Below, in pieces: positions 57,042 to 64,000 of a DNA stretch of 64,000 nt. This DNA is from Epichloe hybrida (lineage: Eukaryota > Ascomycota > Sordariomycetes > Hypocreales > Clavicipitaceae). The translations under genes were made by a program, and so were the position numbers. The notes beneath the pieces were generated by a model. It did not search any database. It was not told where the DNA came from and worked only from the letters and a program-made list of their open reading frames with translations. Position 1 is the first letter of the stretch, and each line of letters starts with the position of its first letter. The stretch spans positions 62,001 through 126,000 of the forward strand of contig JAFEKR010000025.1 of assembly GCA_019022495.1 (NCBI GenBank), given 5' to 3'.

Positions 57042-57238
57042 GGGAGCGTCTTCCTTCAAGTCAAGGCAGTAGGTTCAACCCCGTGGTGTTCACCTGAGCC
57101 TTCATCTGAGACATTCAACACAACTTATTCCATCTTGACTTGAGGTCATTGTCATTTTGTATTTCTTTTCCTCTTCCGCCTACCTTTGACCAGTTTCTCA
57201 ATCCCACACATAGCCTTTTCCACTCATCTATCTTCACG

Positions 57239-57896
57239 ATGAAGTATAGCGCCATCCTCCTTCCTCTGGCCCCCTTGGTCCTCTCCGCCCCCTTAGCAGA
57301 CGTGGCCTCCCTCAAGCGTGATGATCACACTACTGTGACAGACGAGCTTCTCTTCGAGCTGGCTTTGCCTCAGTTCCAAGCTCGTCGCCACGCCAGGGAC
57401 CCTGGTATGCTGGACTGGTCCTCTGACGGCTGCACCTCATCGCCCGATAACCCTTTCTGGTTCCCCTTCATTGACGCCTGCCAACGCCACGACTTTGGGT
57501 ACCAGAATTATCGTCTCCAGACGCGTTTCACAAAGGCGGCCAAGGCCGAGATTGATAACCTTTTCAAGAAGGAGTACGTTCACCTCAGACTGAACCTTTG
57601 GCTCAGACACCCCCCCCCACCCCCCCTTTTTTTTTTATGCCCATGTCTCGTGCAAAAAGTGCGATAGCGCTGACATTATCGAAACTAGCTTATACTATCA
57701 GTGCCAATCGGTCTTCGCTCAGACAGCCTGTGAGAGACTCGCAGACGTGTACTACGCTGCCGTCAAGAACTTCGGTGGCGGCGATGCCACCAAACGCGAG
57801 GAGACGGATCCTTCGTACGAAAAGGCCGTGGAAGCGTACGAAAAGGCTGTCAAGGAGGCACAAGCCGCGGGTCTATTGCCTACCTTGGAGTACTAG
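57239..57896 (+). CDS. Secreted fungal phospholipase A2
   Basis: Exons 57239-57573 and 57689-57896, across a 115-nt GTACGT...TAG intron, give 180 residues. The signal peptide is MKYSAILLPLAPLVLSAPL, probably followed by a short propeptide ending in LKR. The catalytic block is IDACQRHDFGYQNY with the His-Asp pair of the prokaryotic/fungal PLA2 fold; flanking Cys residues (SDGCTSSPDN, LYYQCQSVF, QTACERL) form the two expected disulphides. The enzyme hydrolyses the sn-2 acyl bond of phospholipids outside the cell. The tail (YEKAVEAYEKAVKEAQAAG) is an added helical repeat. The intron carries unusually long C and T runs (57609-57638). Confidence 0.92.
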
Positions 57897-58945
57897 GGTG
57901 CATGCAAGGTACAAGTGGGAATTCGCGCATCTGCTGTCTTCCTAGGATTAGGAAGAGGACGTTTGGTATAGAGGGACAGGGAGGTGATAATTGTATATAT
58001 GTATATAGTTGATATTCTTGTCGATAACTTTAGAAAGCGAGTACATACAACGTTGAACGATATTTCCACCGAGTCTAGTTGGCCAATTCCTTGCTACCCC
58101 GATGTTTCATCTTGTAAAACGGACAGGTAATATGACGTGTCTATCTCGCAGAGAGTTGGGAACATGATGTGATTGGTCATTGTCGGATGTTGCATAAAGA
58201 TGGATGCAGGGCAAGCGCACACTACACCCCCTGCATGACATGAAATCGAGCATAGATAGCAGCTGGGAAAGAAGGACGACACGGTCTAGGATGCAAGACG
58301 GACCTGGGAGGGATGATTCACTCGCACATGTAGAAAACAATACATCTCTGACGGCGCTTAATCCCCTGTGCAACTACGGATGTCTACGTGGCAGGGCGTA
58401 TGGTCATGGGAAGAGGAAGACTGATGTAAGGCCAGATTCGGCATAGAGCAGAGAAACCTGACTCTGACATGACGACAACGGTGTTTTTACAAGAGAAACT
58501 AGTACGACTCGCGACTTGTCGCCGTTGGGTCCCTCTGACGGATTCGACGCCCCGTTGAGCCAGCTCGTATGGACGTACACCCCTATCGTTTTACAAATCC
58601 CCATGTCAGGGAGCTGAGCGAGCTATTAGCAAGGTGGTAGGGGAGACGGGGGGCTAGGACACGTGGTACCGTTCAGTAGCGTGGATAATAATACATGTAT
58701 TCTTTTATAGCGATGTGCCATGTATTTTCCATATAGCTCTCTAGTGACGGCATCTTATAGCCAGTTATAGGTCTTGGAGGAACGAAAAGCCAGGGTATGC
58801 GGAAATTGTGAAATGATTCAGGGGGAAGGGGGATGAAAAGAAGGAGCAACGCGTCTCTACTCATTGAAATGTATGAATGTATCTATAGAAGTAGAAAAAT
58901 AGAATGTGTAGCCTCTTTGTCATCCCAAATGTGCAACTGGACTTA
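57897..58945. other. Convergent 1.05-kb gap
   Basis: This gap lies between the phospholipase and carboxypeptidase 3' ends. It is AT-richer with short TGTATATATG runs near 57990-58010; no gene was seen. Confidence 0.65.
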
Positions 58946-60957
58946 CTAGATCGAGCATTTGCCAGGCAGGCACGGAATAGGATATGACCCGGGACCCAGC
59001 GGCGGCTGGACCTGCGGAGACTTGGCCAGCTGCGGCAGCGTAAACGGCTCGATTTCACTCAAGCTGTGAACCCTGCCCAGTAGCTTCTCCAACTGCCTGA
59101 AGGAGGCCGTGGGGGCGTACTGGGGCCCTTCGTGGCCGGACAGCGCGGTGACGGCGATGGTGAAGCCGCGCTCGGTGTGGGTTGTCCCGACGTTGCCCAC
59201 CAAGCTGGGAGCTTCGGAGCCGTAGAAGTCGCTGTTCGGCGGGGCGTGGGGGTCGCGGTATACAGGCACGTAGAAGGCTTTCGTGGGCCGCGTCTGGAAG
59301 CCCATCTTGCCGCCCCAGGTCATGTTCTGGATGCCGAGCAGGACGCCGCTGGCGGGCAGTATGAAGTCCATTCCGCCCAGGGCGTAGATGACGTTTTGGG
59401 TCTTGTCGATGACGTTGGGGAGCTCGTGCCTGAAGGGGGGCTTCGACTTGTCGACCTTGCCCACAAAGGCCGTGTCGACGCACATGGTCCATTTCACGTC
59501 GAGAGGCGCGTGGATGGCCCTCTTGACGTCCTCTCTGTCGAAGTAGGGTGAATCGAGGATGGGGTCAAACGGATTGGGGCAGTAGTCCCGGATGTTGTAG
59601 GGGTTGAAACACGGATTTATGTCGGATGCCGCTTCGTTGAGGTTCGTCCACAGGGCGCCGCAGTTGTTAATGTAATTGAGGGTCCCGTTGGGGAAAATAT
59701 TATGCGCCCAGGGAACCAATTGCGGCTGCGGGCCCGAGGGAGGATACGTGTAGTACTTATGCAGGTATTCTTCGTAGCCGCAATTCTTGGAGATATCGCG
59801 CATTGCTTTCATCTGCTCGGGGTCAAAGCCAAACAAAACGGAGTTCTGCTCGACGTAGGCCGCGGCGACGGCCTCGGTCTGCACCTCTTCGTTGAAGCTG
59901 ACGCCGTCGATGACCATGAGGCCCCCGAGGTCGAAGTACCTGGCGTCTTTGGCGTTGACAAAGTGGCTCCCGATGAACGGGCCATAGTAGCCGCCGTAGG
60001 ACTCGGTGGCAATGAACACCTTGTAGCCTTGCATGCTGAACGTCTCCACGAAGTTCTTCCAGAAGCCCATGAACTGCTCGGCGAGCTCATCCTCGTTGTG
60101 GATGGTGGATTTTCCGGTGGACAAGCCGACCGAGACGGGCTGGTCGATCCAGACCATGTTGGTGAGGTGGTGGAAGCTCCAGGGGTTGAGGATGGGCTTC
60201 AAAGTGCCGGTCGGCCAGATAAAGGGGCCGTTTTCCTTAAGGAGGCCCAAGAGAGATGAGCAGCCGGGCTGGTGTTTGTTTGCCGAGTTAGTTCCCAGAT
60301 TGCCCTCCGTAGAAGGGGAAAAAAAAAAAAAAAAAAAAAAAAAAAGTAGATGAGCATCCGGGGGGAGGGGGGACTTACTCCGCCGTTGAGCCAGATGGTG
60401 ATTTCCTTCTTCTTCCTGTTCTCCTCATGGTCCGAGGGGAAGAACCAGAAGAAAAATTCATTGAGCTCACCCTTCTTGGCGCTGATGGGCAACCGTCCGG
60501 CGTACGACTCACCGACGTCACCTTTGACTTCGGGAATGTTTTTGCCATCGACGGAGAATCCTGCATCGTTTCTTTCATCAGCAATGTAGCCAAGGGAAGG
60601 GAGGGGTGCCCAACCACTACATCACACAAACACAGACACGGACTCACTCTTTGTCTTCTCATTCAAGAAGGAGTGCGGGAGCGGGCTGGTACCCGAGCCG
60701 GATGCCGGCTTGGATGCCGGCTTGGGTCCCGGCTTGGGTCCCGGCTTGGGTCCCGGCTTGGGTCCCGGCTTTGATTCCGGCTTGGAATCGGCTCGGGCCA
60801 TAACGTTGGGCACCTGCTTGTCCTTGTGGAGGTCCAGCAATTTGGACGTGCCACGTCCACCTTGGTGAAGTTGCTTCAGTCGAGCGTGTCTCTGGCTGCC
60901 GCTCGCAATGGCCGACGCAGCGAAAAGGCCCAGCAGGGCCAGGAGTTGACTCCTCAT
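58946..60957 (-). CDS. Serine carboxypeptidase (S10), secreted or vacuolar
   Basis: Exons 60648-60957, 60379-60560 and 58946-60268 (minus strand) give 604 residues. The joins read EKTK-RFSVDGKNIPEVKGDVGESYAG and [22 protein letters not shown], both diagnostic. The catalytic triad is visible: Ser in ATESYGGYYGP, Asp in ALGGMDFILP, His in LSGHEGPQYAP. The signal peptide is MRSQLLALLGLFAASAIASG. Odd feature: between the signal and the catalytic domain sits a (Pro-Gly-Pro-Lys)n linker (residues about 58-85), encoded by a 12-bp repeat. The C-terminus ends in a Cys-containing LPGKCSI. It removes C-terminal residues from peptides at acid pH. A TATA-like element lies about 110 bp upstream. Intron 2 contains a run of about 29 identical T residues on the coding strand. 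Confidence 0.92.
60316..60345. repeat. Poly-A/T run inside carboxypeptidase intron 2
   Basis: A homopolymer of about 29 A (plus strand) lies in the second intron, where on the transcribed strand it forms a long poly-U tract upstream of the acceptor. Confidence 0.85.
60701..60787. repeat. 12-bp coding repeat (PGPK linker)
   Basis: Units of GGCTTGGGTCCC on the plus strand (four exact, the outer ones diverged) encode the Pro-Gly-Pro-Lys repeats of the carboxypeptidase linker on the minus strand. Confidence 0.9.
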
Positions 60958-62160
60958 TGTGTCTGGAGAGGCGCAAGTAAGGCGGAGAAGATGAGGATGG
61001 AAAAAAGGAACGAGAGACGCCTGGACTAGTTCGAGGTTGAAGGCGCCGTCTGCAACGACGACCCGACTATATACACACATTCTTCGCACGCCTCCTTGGT
61101 TGATTGCCCTCGCTCCTGGGCATGTTTCATGGTTTCATGGCCCGGCACTCGGTTTCTGCAACTTCTGCAGGAAGCAGGATCGCCGACGGACCCGAACATC
61201 AGCCTCAAGTAACAATGTACGTCGGCTAGATGGTGGAAGCACTTGCCTAATCTCAATCTCTGGCAAGACAGCTCCGACCGGCGACCATTGGGATGCCGAA
61301 GATTCCGTTTGTTTCATCCCGGCATTTCGCAAGTCGCTCGGGTGCATAAACCCCGCAGAAAAAAACAAAATTAAATTTAAGATTGTCATGCTCCCATCAG
61401 CTGACAACGGACCGAAATCCCCCGTCCCCCCCCCCCATTTGCCGTCCTCACGCATCGCACATCGGATGCATTGTACAGCCCGACCCAACGAAGCTTTCTG
61501 GAAGCGTGGCATATCATCCATGGCATATCATCCATGGCCGACGCTGTGATGGCAGGAATAGAACCGTGCCCGGCTGTTTCTGGCTGAATTAATAAGACGG
61601 ATCAATATTGTAAGCGACCTTGAGTTCTCGGTATTAACCGAGGATCGCACCTCCATTGCATCACGTGCAAGAGTTGTGGGCCCGGGAGGTCTCATAAATT
61701 CATAATTCATAATTCATGGACCTGTACTAATAACTTCCAATTTCAAATCCCACGCAGGCTTCCTAAAGAAAACCACCACGCAGGAAGCCCTAGCAAAAAT
61801 GGCTCTAGGGAAATAGTCTTTTGTGGTGCTACATACCCTCTGCGCCCTTGTACTCTCTAATAGTATCACTCATGGCTAATCACAGCTGTTAGAGGGGAAC
61901 GAATAACCAGGGCATGTAATCCGTAGATTTGTAAATTAAAAGAAGAACCAGGGGTTAGAGTGTATGCATGCAATGCGTCTTGAACGACGACGGGGCGGCA
62001 AAGGTGCTTCGAGCAGGTCACGAATGGGAAGTGCATCATGTTGAATCTGGAGTCGACCCTCGTAACTCGACGTCTCCTAGAGTTCTGTAACATGCCAAGT
62101 ATTGTCAGGAAGAGCTCCCTGAAGCATTGGATGTGTGGGCGAGGAGCGCGCATTGACTAG
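60958..62160. promoter_or_regulatory. Carboxypeptidase promoter and 1.2-kb flank
   Basis: CTATATAC at 61067-61074 (a TATATA on the minus strand) is placed about 110 bp before the carboxypeptidase start. The rest holds a C run at 61427-61435 and no supportable gene. It ends at the sharp fall in GC content near 62.2 kb. Confidence 0.5.
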
Positions 62161-62199
62161 GATAAGACATCGGTGAAGATGAATATATTAGAAGTACCT

Positions 62200-64000
62200 C
62201 TGTAGACTAGTTATTACTATAGCGCACTATGTACCTTTTAGGTATAAAAGTTAGCTACTATCTGCACCTCTAATTAATCAAATTAAACACTTTTTATTAT
62301 CTATCTACACCCCTACCTAATAGTTATAAGCCTAGGTAGCTTCTATTACTAAATTTATTATTATCTTTAAGGTTATTAAGCTCTATTAAATTAATTAAAT
62401 TAACGCTTACTAATATTACAAGATAAACGCCTTTATTATATTAATTAATAGTTAATTAACATATCCTACGCTTCCCTTATATAGTGTATTCCCCTTTAAT
62501 ATATCTAAAGAAACTTTAAATATAGTGTTATTATTAGAGAAGAACTAGATTAAGTAGTTTATATAGATTAAGAATTATGTAGAATCCTATAGGGTTTAGG
62601 AGTATATTAACTTAAATAAGGTTAAATTACTTAAAGAACCTATAATACCTATATACTTATAGAGAGGTTAAAGACTAGAGATTATAGATAATAACCCTAA
62701 TACTCTTAAGGATTAGAAGCTAGTATATAAAGATATAAAGGATTGCTTTAATTTTAAATATAAGGAGCTTTAATTTAAGCTTATGAAGTATTATAATCTA
62801 GCTAAATAGATACTAAAGATTAGGGAATATATTTATAAGACTCTTTTAAAGAATATTTAAGGTTCCCTTAACTTTAACACTAAGGTTAAGGAGAAGGAGT
62901 TTATTTAATATTATATCTAAAGGATACTCTTACTTCTTTGTAAGTAGTATAAGCTAAATATAAAGAAAATACTAATCCTTATAGAGAACTATTTAAATAA
63001 TTATTTATAAGCTAAAGGTACCTATAATTAGTATAAGTAAGCTATAATAATTAAAGTACTTTAGAGAAATTATCTAGACTTAGGGACCTAATAGACTAAA
63101 GAGATAATACTATATAAGTTTATTACGCCTCTTTAAAGCAAATATAAGTTATTTTAGAAGAAGTAGAATAACCTGCTTAATAAAGGGATAAAAACAAGCT
63201 TAATTAAAGCTATTACTAAGTTTAAAAGGGACTATAAGGCCTTGCTAAAGGAACTAAAGACTACTAATACTCTTATAAGTAATAGATTAAATAATTTAAT
63301 AAAGCTAGAGAGGCCTAAGTACCCTAGATATATAAATTATAACATAAAGAATACCTTAAAGTAGTAGGAATCCTATAATTTATTTAAGGCTCTCTATAAG
63401 CTAAAAGCTACTCTAAAGAACTAGGAAGTTAGGAAGAACTCTAAAGAGAATATTAAGAAGTATCTTAAGGCTAACCTACAGGAGAAATTAAAGGCTATAA
63501 ATTAGAAGCTAAAGAAGAAGGGTAATAAGATTATTATGCCTTTATAAAACCCTATGAATAACTTAGTAGCTATTACTCTAGGCGAAAAGTTAGCTAATAT
63601 ATTATTATTTATACGCTTTAAACACGCGGAATTATCAAAGGAAAGCGCGAATTTATTAAACACTAGGAATAACTTAGAATCAAGAAGGAACATAGTCCTC
63701 TATAACTCTAGAGCGAATATTCATATCTTCAATAATATCTAATAGTTTAAATAATCTAAATTCAATAAGGATGTAGTAATAGAAGTTAAGGCTAGTAGTA
63801 TAATCTATATAGCTTTAGGTTAAGGGCCTATAAGCATATCTATCATAAATCCTGTATTATAAGGAGTAAGAACTATTATATTAGAATTAGCTCTGTTTAT
63901 TCCTAAATTCCACGTTAATCTAGTATTAGTAATAATTATAATAAAGGTAGGCATCTTCTAGAATTAAAAGAAGGGATTTCTCTACAGAGGAAATTAGCCT
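62200..64000 (+). mobile_element. RIP-degraded Ty1/copia-type retrotransposon, truncated by window
   Basis: From about 62.2 kb the base composition shifts abruptly to very AT-rich DNA full of TA dinucleotides and stop codons, quite unlike the rest of the window. One plus-strand frame near 63.55-63.96 kb keeps the shape of a copia polyprotein: the retropepsin site appears as LYNSRANIHIF (expected DSGA-type), followed by FIPKFHVNLV and GIF then a stop where Trp is usual. This matches the gag-protease junction of fungal copia elements. The gag part upstream is too mutated to read. C-to-T/G-to-A decay at CpA/TpG sites points to repeat-induced point mutation. The element continues beyond the right edge; no LTR end can be fixed. 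It is surely inactive. Confidence 0.8.

Larger units (their letters stand above)
53535..57238. other. 3.7-kb gene-poor, repeat-bearing interval
   Basis: No gene is supportable across this stretch on either strand; the longer open frames are composition-driven. It contains AACAAC-type repeats (55620-55645), a 12-bp repeat ATGGATCA(C/G)GAG at 55928-55977, a CTCACT/CTCTCA satellite at 56098-56170, and an 11-bp repeat ACCCGCGGCGC near 56360-56402. A TATA box for the phospholipase gene lies near its right end. Confidence 0.55.

Noticed and set aside
62200..63550. Possible protein-coding genes in the AT-rich block
   Set aside because: Stops occur in all frames every few dozen codons and only relic similarity to copia gag-pol survives; no intact gene exists.

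Overview
The window reads as nuclear DNA of a filamentous ascomycete. Genes carry short introns (about 46-110 nt, mostly GT-AG, with a CTRAC-like branch point close to the acceptor). The proteins are typical of Pezizomycotina, and their wording looks closest to Sordariomycetes, probably Hypocreales. The genus cannot be settled from the sequence alone. I find 23 protein-coding genes (one cut by the left edge), one tRNA gene and one decayed retrotransposon cut by the right edge. All multi-exon models were built by hand from splice signals, and every one closes in frame.

1-21.5 kb holds mostly housekeeping genes: an Msp1/ATAD1-like AAA ATPase, TFIIH subunit Tfb1, the 2-oxoglutarate dehydrogenase E1, the cytosolic Fe-S assembly factor Cia1, a phosphoketolase, the mitochondrial protein Aim24, a kinesin and a small unknown protein. 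23.6-28.9 kb holds a subtilisin-like protease gene with several poor splice donors, one of them apparently destroyed, facing a ZrfC-like zinc transporter. 30.8-39.1 kb holds MSH2, a complex I subunit of the NDUFA11/21.3 kDa type, TRM10 and the primase subunit PRI1. 41.2-51.8 kb holds the response-regulator transcription factor SKN7, eIF2B-epsilon, a HAD protein of the 'Swiss Army Knife RNA repair' family, a DUF167 protein and a GNAT acetyltransferase, followed by tRNA-Thr(AGT). 52.3-61 kb changes character: three probably secreted hydrolases (a GDSL esterase, a phospholipase A2 and a serine carboxypeptidase) sit in gene-poor, repeat-rich DNA. From about 62.2 kb to the right edge the sequence becomes very AT-rich and stop-saturated. 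It is a Ty1/copia-type gag-pol relic that looks RIP-mutated.

The first 14 protein genes alternate strand without exception, so the region is a chain of convergent 3' ends and shared divergent promoters. The most informative regulatory signal is a cluster of four ACGCGT boxes (MluI cell-cycle boxes) just upstream of PRI1. The zinc transporter has candidate zinc- and pH-response motifs and a duplicated Cys/His exon. I see no CRISPR array, no biosynthetic cluster and no convincing new multi-gene system.
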